Assembly (NCBI RefSeq): GCF_001949145.1
Contig: NW_019091359.1
Location: 1,082,329 to 1,146,328 of the forward strand
Source: Acanthaster planci
Taxonomy: Eukaryota; Echinodermata; Asteroidea; Valvatida; Acanthasteridae
Length of the DNA stretch: 64,000 nt
Direction of reading: 5' to 3'
Part shown: positions 49,001 to 61,000 of the stretch, in pieces
How the letters are laid out: every line of letters begins with the position of its first letter
How positions within the stretch are numbered: position 1 is the stretch's first letter
Program-made: the position numbers and the translations under genes
The notes under the pieces: model-generated
Told to the model about the DNA's origin: nothing
Database searches by the model: none
What the model saw: only the letters and a program-made list of their open reading frames with translations

Positions 49001-52000
49001 AAAGGGATCCTCTGGAAGTTCCCTGATGGGATTCCCCCTCAGATTGATGGTCTGGAGGCTTTGCCGTAAGTCGATATTGTTGTTTTTGAAGACAGTTGGG
49101 ACTTCCTCCAGCTGATTATGGTCTAGCTGCAGGGTCGCCAAGTTGGTTAAACCGGCAAAAGCATCTGCAGCTGTCATGCTTATCTCATTGTAGGACATGT
49201 CGAGATTGACTAGACCTTTAGCACCATGTAGCATCTCTTTTGAGATCTTAGACAGACGGTTATGGCTCATGTTCAGGTCACGCAGACGTCTTAAATTTCT
49301 AAAGGCCCCATCAGGGATTTCCCGCAAATCGGAGATATGATTATGCGACAAGTCGAAAGTGACAAGTTGAGATGCCCGCAGATCAGGAACATGCTCCAAG
49401 TTTGTGTTGCTGAGAATCAGAGTGTGAGTGTCACTGAGGTCGGCAGACGCCAAGTCCGAATCATTCAGCTTTGCGTAACTGCAGTTTACCAGCTTGGCAC
49501 TATTCCTTCTGTCGCACTTGCAGATCTGGCATAATTGTAGCAGCTGAGAAGACTGGTTGAAAGATGGTGCAGCACAAGAAGTGAAGACAAAGCAGAGGGA
49601 GAGGAGAAATGGCCTACACACTGCAAATATCGCCATCTTACGACAGTGTTGTAAATTGCAAAGCTGGTGGAGGTCTGAAATGAACTGCTGGATTTTCAGG
49701 AATTTATAGGGTTTGCTTGTGCCCGACACTCAACAGACTATGTCACCTATACAGGAACTCTGGCACCACAAGTTCTGGCAAGTCACGGTCTCTGTGAAAA
49801 CCGGAGTTGACATAATTTCCCTTAAGTTTTCATGCGCAAAGGTTTCCTATTTGTGTTTACTTCCTTCTGTGTAAAAAAGTTTGCTGCCCTGGGTCAACCC
49901 GAATGTACACAATACAGAAATGAAAATGTCCTATTATTACTACGCGTCGATGTTTTGATACACATATGATATACATGCAGGTGATACATCTTCATTAATC
50001 TCGCTACAATCGTAAAAAAAAATGTGAGTAATCATATCTTATCGTCTATTCAATACTGTCGAGTATTCCTGACTCCAGTGGAGTACAACCATACTCATTG
50101 TACTAAACTGCAGTAGATCACAACATGTCTTGATGTAACCCTGATGAATCTGCTTCATAATTTGTACCGGCAGTCTCACTGTAAAGTAACGCTTAGTATC
50201 CTGCATTTCCGACTCATTACCATAAACAGTTCCAATGTTTATAGTCAGGGGCTATCAAAGCCAAAAGCACGAGAGTGACAGCTAGGCTTGAGAAAGAAAA
50301 TTAACACTGTGAATGTGCAAACAGTAATGACAGTGTTGATTTCTTATTCAATTGCATAAGTCATGTGTTCCACAAAGGCTATGTAGTGTTTTCAGAAAGC
50401 TGACATTTTAAAATGTCTCCATGACAAAAATGACTGAAATCCTGCAACTGCGGGAGAACTAACTTCTTTGCAAAATACAATTTTAGTACATAATGAAACT
50501 TATCTCTTCAAGGACAAATTCATATTCCTGCTTGTTAACTTATCCCCCCTCGGGGGATGGGGGGGAGGGGGGTGAGGAGGCTTCAATGGTAGAAAAACGA
50601 GAGAATGTTTACTGACTGACTAATAATGGGACAGCACACGCACCTTTATAATGCACACTTGTAATGACATTACCTACAGGTGCTAGACGAATAGTTTTAT
50701 ATGCATATGCAGCAAGGTACGAGACGGAGAGNNNNNNNNNNNNNNNNNNNNNNNNNNNNNNNNNNNNNNNNNNNNNNNNNNNNNNNNNNNNNNNNNNNNN
50801 NNNNNNNNNNNNNNNNNNNNNNNNNNNNNNNNNNNNNNNNNNNNNNNNNNNTTTATATGCTATTTGACTAATGTACAGACTGCAATTTGTACATCTTTGA
50901 TTCACAGCACCATTTTACAGATGAGTACATATGCTTAGAAATGGTGAAGTGCTTTGTGATAGACCACAACGACATTGTTTGAAATTACTACGGTCCTTTT
51001 CAATGTAATTTCCACGTAAAAATGACCCCAAACACTGCCACCATGGTTGTGCCATGTTAACCTCTGATTGGTGCCACAAATATCCTAGCAGATGACATGT
51101 TTTCAGGGGTATTACACTCTAGCAAGTACGCTTAAACTTGATGTGCATATCAATTTCCAAATGCCCTCCTGGTTGAGATGGTATGTAATCAAGCACATAT
51201 ACCACATGTAAGTCATAATGGTGCCACCAGAGCGACAGCTGGCCGGATTCTAGTCTAAACGTAAAAAAGAAAAGTTCTTCTTAGTTTATGAAAGTAAGCT
51301 ACAGTCGTTCGAGATCTTCTCACACACACATCACAGCCTTCCACTGTTCTACTTTTCTACTGCACTTGAGGAAAAACAGAAGAAAGTGGTTGTCTGCCAC
51401 ACCCGAGCAAAAAGAAATACCCAGTTGAGAATGATACACGCTGGTATGTGGATAACAAACTGCAATCTATTGTGTATGTAATGTGTAGGATAAGCCTACT
51501 TGTAGCACAGGTGAGCAATCTGGTATGACTCACGTTTGACCTGACAGTTTGATGTCGCTCTTTTACAGTACTGTTTGCTCGTTAAGGCAGCACTTCCGAG
51601 GCTTTGGAAGAGGTTTCTGCTCTTTTTTTTTACAGGATGGCATCAGGTAACTGTCATCTGGCTGTTGTCTCTGCGGAGATGACACATTTTTGTAAGTAGC
51701 TGCTGGCTCAATCGTCTTCGGACCACTGAGTCCACCAGGGACTTGTGCGTAAGCATACACTGGAGGCTGCAGGCTCTTAACGCTGGAGTAAAAGTGCTCA
51801 CTACGGGTCTTGGTGTTATCTTCTGTAGATGTCTGGACGTGCGTCAATTGAAAAGATGGCACTGCATTCACTGAAGAGCTGTTGGTGTGGTCTGACTGCC
51901 TTTTTCTGTAACAGTATATAATGATGATTGCTATGGCGATGAGGACAGTAAGTCCCACAGCTCCAAGTAGGATTTCTACAGTGGGGAAGGATTTACTAGA

Positions 52001-55000
52001 CATGCGTTCTGTGGTTCCTACAGTAGTGGGGGATATACAGAACATGGAAATGTCTTGGCTTTTGAAATCAATATTTTGGCTGTCATTGACATTGCAGTTT
52101 GTGTGCTTCAAACAGACAATGCTAATGTTAGGTCGAGCCTCCAAGTACTTAGCAAGGTCTTCCAGGGTGCAATTGCATACCAAAGGGTTGTCGTATAAGG
52201 ACAGGGAGGTCAAACGATGTAGGTTCTGAATAGTTAGTATAGACAGCGTCTGAAGGCTATTGGAATTTAGATAAAGCTCATGTAAGCCTGTCGTGAGCCC
52301 CTTGAAAGCATCTGGATGGACATATTTCAGCTCCATTCTGCTAAGGTCCAAGTTATGAAGGTACTTCAGGTCTCCAAAGGGATCCTCTGGAAGTTCCTTG
52401 ATGGGATTCCCCCTCAGATTGAGGGTCTGGAGTTCCTGCCTTAAATACCTGTAGTTGCTTTTGATGGCACTCGGGACTTCGTCCAGCTGATTGTGGTCTA
52501 GCCGCAGGGTCTTCAAGGACGTCAAATTAGCAAAAGTGTCGATGTCTATGGTGTTTATATTGTTGTGAGAGACATCAAGATTGATCAGGCTCACAGCACC
52601 ACCTAGCATCTCTCTGGTGAGTTTAGACAGACGGTTTTGGCTTATATCCAAGTGTTCCAGCTCTCTCAAATCAGGTCTATTCTCACCAACGGGTGATTCA
52701 CTCAAATCTGAGATCTGATTATGTGACAAGTCCAAAGTGACAAGTTGTGGTGCCTGTACAGCAGGAAAGCGCTCCAAGTTTGTGTGGCTGAGGATCAGTG
52801 TGCCAGTGTCACTGAGGTCAGCAGACGCCAAGTCAGCAACATTCAACTGTACGGAACTACAGTTTACCACCTTGGCATCATTCGTTCTATCGCACTTGCA
52901 GGTCTGACATAAATCCTTCTGCATTGGCAGCATCGTTGTTTCCACTTCAACCAAAGATGATGTCGATACGAGAGGCTGGTCTTGAGACGGAGTGGAACAA
53001 GAAGTGAAGACAAAGCAGAGAAACAAGAGAAACAGCCTGTACACTGCAACAATCTCCATCTTACTTCGCTCTTGTCAATTTTGGAGCAGCAACTAGACTT
53101 GACGGAGGTCTGAAATGAATGACTGGATTTTACAGGTCTGTCTGTGCCTGACACTAAACCAGACTGTGTTATCTAGATGGGAACTCTGGCACCATAAGTT
53201 CTGGCAAGTCACCGTTATTGTGAAAACTGGAAGTGACATCTGTCTGCAAATTTCCCCAAACATTTTCCTGCACACAAGTTTCCTATTTATTTGGTTTTAG
53301 TCAGTGGAAATGAGTTTGCTGCTTGGGCGTCAACCAGGACATGGCCAGTATAAACAAAAATAATTTATAATTACGACAGCTTTGACTGCAACTGAGACTA
53401 GCCCCCCCTTCCTTCCTTCTTAGTACTTGGTAGAAGCCGGTGTCTTGTGATGAAGATCACTTTTTGGCAGAGATTTAGAATCCCATAAACAATGATTTCA
53501 TTTAAGTTGCCCCCCAAACAGTAACTGTACCCCTGAAATCATTCCCCAAAAAAATGCAATACAAAACCAACAACACAAAGCAATGAAATATGGAAAGGCT
53601 GCGTAGCACCGTGGTCAGAATATTGACAAGAATATAATATCAGTGCTCTGAAACATGTAATTGCCGAGCTTTCGGTAACTGAGTACCTTCTTCAGGGCAA
53701 GCAGATTCAGTTCTGGATCAGATTCTGTATTATATTCTTGTCAACACAAACCACCAAGTTTTGTTGTTGAATATTGTAATGTTAGCCATTTCTTTCCTGA
53801 AAACCAGAAACAGAGAATTCAACAAAATGAGGATACCTGTGCATCAGTGCTTCCATTATTGGCTCTGTGTTACGGCTGGTCAAAAAGCACTACATAGCCT
53901 CAAACAAGCAATGAATCCTCCATAATCTTGATTGAGTGATTTGGGACTGAATCAAATTAAAACCTACGCGGAGTAGCCTTTTTTCGGTACCAAGTCATAG
54001 TCATGTTTTGGCCATTATTCAACATTTTGTTGTCCCTGCGTATGACGGACCCCGCCACACAACTTGATCATGAAATATGGCTTTGATGTATTGATAACAA
54101 TTACTATTGTAGTAAAGTTATAAGGCAGGAAACATCAGAATAGAAATTTACACTTTCCTAGTATCTGATTTGTCTTTTTTTGTGGCTCTGTAAAAATATG
54201 AGTCAAAAAGGACCTTACTTAGATGTGGGTGAAGCAGTGGCATTGTGCAATGAGTAATTCCAGGTACTCCATTCTTAAAAAAAATAAATCAATCACCCAA
54301 AAGAGCAAACTTTTTTTTTACCAATGGGAGGGGGGATATTTCAGCATGCACACTGGTGAGTTAATGTGTAGTTACATTCCTGTTTTAAAAAGACTTTTAT
54401 GGTCAAACTGACATGACTAGGTGGAACAGTTTAAAAATAACCTCCAACCCAAAGGGCCAGGGTAAGAACTCTGTTAGCGTCATGACTCGTGACTGTGGTA
54501 ATTTAACAGGCTGAACATCCTTGAACAACAGTCAAACAGGAGTCAAAGCTAAGATCAGGGTCTGTTTTTCGACTTTTAACTTTTCAATAACTTGCAAAGG
54601 ATACCGCAGTGTTACTTTCGATATTTACCACCATCCACACAAAATTTGCTAGTTTAGTTTCATTTCTTTCCTGGAAGTTTTGCAACAAAATTTGCTAGTT
54701 TAGTTTAATTTCTTTCCTGGAAGTTTTGCAACAAAATTTGCTAGTTTAGTTTAATTTCTTTCCTGGAAGTTTTGCAACATGAACAGGCTACGAGTCAGAA
54801 CATTTTACTCATTCGCAGAACAAATCAATCATGCGCACAGAATCCTTGGACAACAGCAGTTGCGGTGTTTGTGTTGATTGTTTGTGCTCTATTTTCTCCA
54901 GTACCGACAGTGGGCTACAAACAAGGTAAAGTACATTCCCTGATATCCAAACAGAAAATGAATGAGGGAGCACTCGTCCAAAATAGGTACACTTGCACAA

Positions 55001-58000
55001 CTTCCTGTACTTAAAACTGAAAGATCACCTGCAAACTCACTGAAAAGCAAAACAGCTTGGACTCAGATTTTCAGAACTAAAAGTAAAAGTAGAAATGTGG
55101 AATGACAATAAAAACTACAGTACCACTGTGAATAAACAAACAATAACAGCTGTGCTGATTTCTTTCTCCTGAACCTCGGGTCTCACCTGTCATTTTCCTT
55201 CGGGCAGCTCGGGCGGACTTTTTCAGTTGTCCCAAAGGTCTGTACCCTGGAGAGTGTTGCGGACGCTTTGGTGTTTCTGTGTCTCTTCTGAGATCCTGTA
55301 ACCTGTGAACAAGCACAGCATTTATCCAACTTAACATGGCATCCCAGGACATCTTGTAGCGACAATTTCCACAAGGCTTTGCCGTGTTTAAGGGTTTTCC
55401 AAGTCACTCCAGTTTTGAAGGACTTATCCAATTCATTTTGCTGTTGTAAAAATTGGGCGATCACAAGATTAAATCTTCCTCACAATACCAAGACAAATAA
55501 ACAACTTAAAACACATATCAAGAAGAATACATTTGTCTTAGTAATTTATGCTAACCAAACACTTGGTGCATACAGGGCTCTCTGGTTTGTGCATTAAACC
55601 TACGAGTCCCAAATCCTCCGCTATTAAGTGCTATAAATGATTTCACATAAACCCTTGGGGGATAGGGTTAAAGAGTGCATACACAAGTATAAATGAATGA
55701 ATGAATAATGTCAAGTTGAAAGAACCCAGAGAGTCTTCTAAATGTGCAGTAAAAGCAAACCTTCAGTGCAACAGTTGGAGAACAGTTATTTAATATTGAA
55801 TGTTGTGAAGTAAATGTATCTTACCACAGCATAGCTCATTGTTAGCCCATTATTACGAGCTGTTATATAACTATGATTGACAAGATGCTTCTGGACAAGG
55901 AAAGGTTCGATATTACGCAATGGAGAACAAGTTCTCTTTGGAAAGATATCCATGGAAACAAAATAATTTGAAAGACACTACATGTAGGCAGTGTTGTAGT
56001 CGAGTACTTTCCGAGTACCAACGTTGTCCGCAAAATACTGAACTGGGTAAGAGGGAATAAAGCCAGAGTGCACAGGCATTTGATGGTAAATGGGCAAAGG
56101 TAAGATTACAAAATAAATGTTAGACTTCAGACACTCCCAGTTGTGTAAAATTTGAGTTTTGAGGGGAAAAGTACTCGGAAAGTACTCGGCCGAGTATTTT
56201 CCGAGTACTTTTTGTCCTAAAAAGTTAATTTTAATCAAACAGTGAAGGTCTGAAGTCATTATGTTGCTTTGTACCATCAAATGCCGATGTACTTCAGCTT
56301 TGTTCCCTCCTAACTAGTTAAATATTTGGTAGAGAGAGAACTTGGTTCTCAAAAAGTACTCGACTACATCACTGCATGTAGACATTTACGCAATAATGTT
56401 ATTAAAAGTCATGACAAATTCATGACAGCAATCAATTGAAATAAACAAAAGGGACGTTTGTGGTAACAAACTGCTAAAGTGTTAATTTCAGAATACAAAA
56501 AAAAATTATGTAGTTCACTTTCCAACCCCTCACCTTTCGTTGATCACTTCTTCGGTACAATCGTATGGTATCACATTGGCATAAATGTTGATGGGATGAA
56601 TATGGCGAAGGAAATCACGGACCTAGAGATTACATCAATTAGAAGGAAAAAAATTACATATAATGAAAACTGCAGGCATTTATCAATGGAGAAAGCGTGC
56701 CAAATATTTGATGCTTAAATGTGACTCAATTCCACAAAGTGAATTGCAAAGCCATGATTTTAGTAATTTTGGTTTCATTTGCAATGGAGGGAACAAAGCT
56801 CTTTATTCTGACACATCGTTCACTTCGGTACCACGATGAGATTGGACATAGGGATGGAGAACGTTGAGGGCTCGCCAATGATCTACATTAGGTAAGATTC
56901 TTTCAAAGGCCTAGAACTCACAAGTGGCTTGGTGATCACATAATTTAAGAATTAGTCAAACATGAAAATGCCAACTTTTGAAATACATTCAGAAAAAAAG
57001 TCACACTTCAGGTGGGTATTTTGAAGAGGAAACAGTGGTAAACAACTGGTTATAAAGTTTACTAACAGCATTTGGCCTGGTAACTCACCTCACTAAATGA
57101 CGAATGGAATGAGAAGCACAGCCGGTACCGGTGCCTGACCTTTCTGTTCAAGAGGAAAAGGACCACACATGAAAGCTGGAATTTCGAGGAAATGTTTGTG
57201 AAAACAGAACAGTCAAAAACATGGAAGTTTGCACAGTCACTTTACAAAACATTAGTTACGCTATGTTTAGTTGACCTTAGAATGAGATGATGACCTCTAG
57301 CGTGGTTGGCTTATAATGATTCCAAAAATCTCAACTCCCTAAAGGATGTGGGCCTCTTTATCATGAACAAAAGCAAAGCAGTATTGTGTTAGGTACTGAA
57401 CTTTGTATACATCTGTGGTATTCAAAGAACAGCCCAGGATGTGCACAGGGTCACTCCACATTTTCTGGCGAAATGACGCTGATTCAACAATAACACACCT
57501 GATGTATTGTCTGTAAATAAGACAGTCAATCTGTCTTTAGTGCAAAGGTATTTATTGTGAAAGAAGGGTCGTGATTTCAGAGTACAGGAAGGATACTGCA
57601 AATTGTTCGTTGCCACTTACTTGAGTACATCGGATGGGCGGGCATTGCTAGTGAACCACATGGTACTAGGGACAACTACTAAAACATCGGTGGCGGTTGG
57701 CATGGAACAATCCTGAGGAGAAAAAGGGACATCGATCAAAAGCTGCTGCTCAGAGATTCACGTCCAACTGGTAATTGGCACAATGACAAAACCGTGATGC
57801 AATCGGCGATGCAGCCCATTCTCAATCATTTCTGACAGTCTCTATTGGTAACTGTGCATGTACGTACCACGTATCTACAGGCATGGACCTGTGTGCTTTT
57901 TCCATCGGTAGTCAGGTGCTTGGCAAGTTCCGGAACCCTCTTATACTGTGCCATGACTACTGCTGACACGTGTACCTGAACATTACAGACAGCAAGAGGT

Positions 58001-61000
58001 TGACCTTACAGGCAAAACTGAATCTGAAGTGCAAGAACTGAAGCCCATTCAATTTGGAGAAAGTTTTCACTGTTTAAAAATGGCCAACTGCATACGTGTC
58101 TGTAACAAAGCTGAAATTGTGTCAAAAATGACTCTGAATCTCAGAGACCCTGCATGGTCTAACCTTGGTGAAGATGGGTCTCTGTTCTTCTCTGGTAGGG
58201 ATGAGTAGATTATCAGTGCCTTCGTTATCACCAAATTTAAATATGGGGATAAAAATGTGTTTGGTCGGTCTTAAACATGTGTTTAAGACTGGCTCAGGAA
58301 AATGGAAGCGACTAATGCCCAAGCTGCAGGCGAGGACATTATCAGCGTTCGTTCTCCCGAGCAAAGTCTTAAACGTTAGTTTGAGACCAGCCAAGTATAT
58401 ATTTATTCCCATTCATAAATATGTTTTTATTCTAGGAGTCAAAAGAATTTAACATGTGATGCATTTCCAACGCTTTTGTTCTAAAATTTTACTTTCTTTT
58501 TCCTGAACACCCCAGTCCATTTTATGGTATGTTCCTTTTGAAAGTTGTCCAATGGAATCCTTTTCAATGAACTTGGCACATGAGTGGTGTGTCGCGTGCA
58601 CAAAGACTCCTGATCAATCGACCTGATTAAATTGTCTTGTATCCATGCGCTTGTGTGTGATTTACGCAGCGGACATAATCACTTCTCAGCAGGCATTATC
58701 AAATATTAATACACAGTCAAGTTACGCATTTCAACCAATAGGAATAAATAAACTGTCCTACATGTAGGTCTTCATGAATAACAAACAAAGCCCCAATGAG
58801 GGCTCAGCAGGCAGACTCACTATCCAACACGGAACATAAAAAGTGACATTTGAGGAGGGCGGCAAATTAAATTGGTGGCCATGATGTTACTTGATCTTCT
58901 CTTACCTTTAGATTAAACTCCTTGCTGATCTCCACAAACAGGTACTCATAGCCGTATTTGGCCTTGCAAGCCAGACGGACCATGTGTGTGGGGCTTTTCT
59001 GGATCTGTCTGGTAAATTGACAAAAAAAAAAAACAACGTAAAATATAATAAGTGTTGCCACTTAAATCTATTCCGCAAAATGTAACACAATTCTCAAATA
59101 ACAATCCCGTCACCTTGTGTGAATTTTTAGTTGAAACAGATGTTCAGGGTTCCCAGTGTGTGGCAAAAATTCCTGATTTTTCACAGAGAAATTTTCAAAT
59201 TTTAGGCTACTTTATTTGAATATATTCCTGGTATGACCTGTCTTCCGTACTGTTGAAGAAGCATCAGACATGAAGAAAATATTACAGATGGACCGCCTTC
59301 TGTTTGGGGACAATCAAAGTCCCTGGCTGGTTTTTCCGTGCTTCCAGGCATTCTTTTCAAATTCACTGACTTTTCCATGACTTGAAAAAGGGGAAACTAA
59401 GTTTCCAAGTTTTCCCTACTTTTCAGGAGAGCTGGGGACCCTAACACAATTTTTATAACGATTTAGAGCGTAAATTAGGTAATCACTTTGAGATGCAATT
59501 TTTTTTGGGGGGGTGGGATTTGAAAGAAGCCAGATGGCTTGAAACAATAACTCCATTCATCACATTGACAATGGTGCAGATATTGACAAAAAGCCCAAAA
59601 AGAAACAGAAGTTATTAGATAAAGAAAACATAATTCACTATGTATACCAAGTAACTTAGTAAAGTCTGTAAATAATCATTGAGACGGCAAAATTCTGCCC
59701 CCCCAGTGAAATGTATCTCTACATAACAATCAGTTACATTTTCATAGAAAATACATAGGACGGTCATCTGCGTCCTTTCCTAAAGCTTAAGGAATTTCAA
59801 ATGTTTGCTTAAAACACTTGATTTGCTACACAATCCGAAGGAGTTCCATAGAACAAAGACTTGTTGATTCAGAGTAAAACAAAAGAAAGACACTCACTTC
59901 TCCACTAAATTCAGAAGGGCATCCCTTGACTGTTCCTGTTTTGGTAGAGGAAAGAAAATTAAGCAAGGATTTCACAATCTAACGTGAGTATCTTCCTTTC
60001 TGAGTAGTCTTGGTACAAGACGTCCAGCAGACTGCATACTGACATCACTGACAGTGGATGTCCTTTAGTTTTTATATGCAAGCTTTCAGTGCCATAATAG
60101 ATCTTTGATTTGTGTTGGTTAACTAAGGTGAACCAAATACACTCATCAGTGTACTGTGAAAGAGCTGGTAACGTGCCACAAAGTGGTGGCGCTAGATAGG
60201 AAACAACACCACCAAGAGTATCCTTTGCCGGGACTACATTTGAGTTGTGTTCTCTCTGAGAGGAAGTCTACAAAAGCACGGAACCATGACCCCAAGAGGG
60301 ACACCAATTTGGTCAACTAAGGGCCCTTTAACACAGACTGGCCGTAACCCAGGCTGATGACAGCAATGTGCCACACTGCCACACAACATTCCACGCAAGG
60401 CAGAAGCCACTAGGTTTGTCAATCATTACGTTACTGACTTATAAAAATAGACCCCACAAGACGTATCGAAGATACAATGAGCAAATGTCCAACCATGCCA
60501 GCCAGTTTGTGATGTCATACTAACGAGACCGCCAGAATACATCATGGCTGATTCGGGCGCCGTGTTCTTGACACGGGTTTCTTGTTCTCGCGCTCCTACG
60601 GCCGGAACACGGCTCAAGAACACTGTTCTCGAAACAGGATCACACACCATCTCCTTGTCTGGGTTTTACAGGAACACACGGAAAAACTAGCTTGTGAGAT
60701 TTTGATTTTTGAACAGCTGTAAAAATAGGGATATGGTTTACAAAGTTGGAGACAATAGGAAGTTTTGCAAAATTAACATTATTAACAACACAGAAGTGAA
60801 TGTTCCTGTTTAAATAGAAAAGAATTCAGCCCAGTTGTCCAAGCATTAACTCTTGAATAGTTTACTACGATATGGACGCCGCCATGTTGCTTGTCACTAA
60901 CAACCAGCGATGACCAATTATACGTTCCTGGTGTTCAAGCGGCCAACCCAAGAACCACAAAATCAAGCTGTTCATGAACATATGAGAACAAGCCGCCCGA

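Larger units (their letters stand above)
47273..49903. repeat. Tandem segmental duplication, unit A
   Basis: The segment matches 50912-53341 in the same orientation across the LRR gene and its flanks. Downstream landmarks TTTTACAGATGAGTA, AGTGCTTTGTG, GACCACAAC and CCTAGCAGATGAC, and upstream landmarks AACTCTGGCACCA and AAGTTCTGGCAAGTCAC, recur in order. Unit A has about 200 bp more than unit B near 47350-47600. Confidence 0.85.

Noticed and set aside
49637-49729. Extra 31-residue N-terminus for LRR paralogue B
   Set aside because: It would put hydrophilic sequence before the signal peptide, and the paralogue starts at the inner position. I treat the outer ATG as upstream of the real start.
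54641-54778. CRISPR-like array
   Set aside because: The copies are contiguous with no spacers, and the genome is animal.
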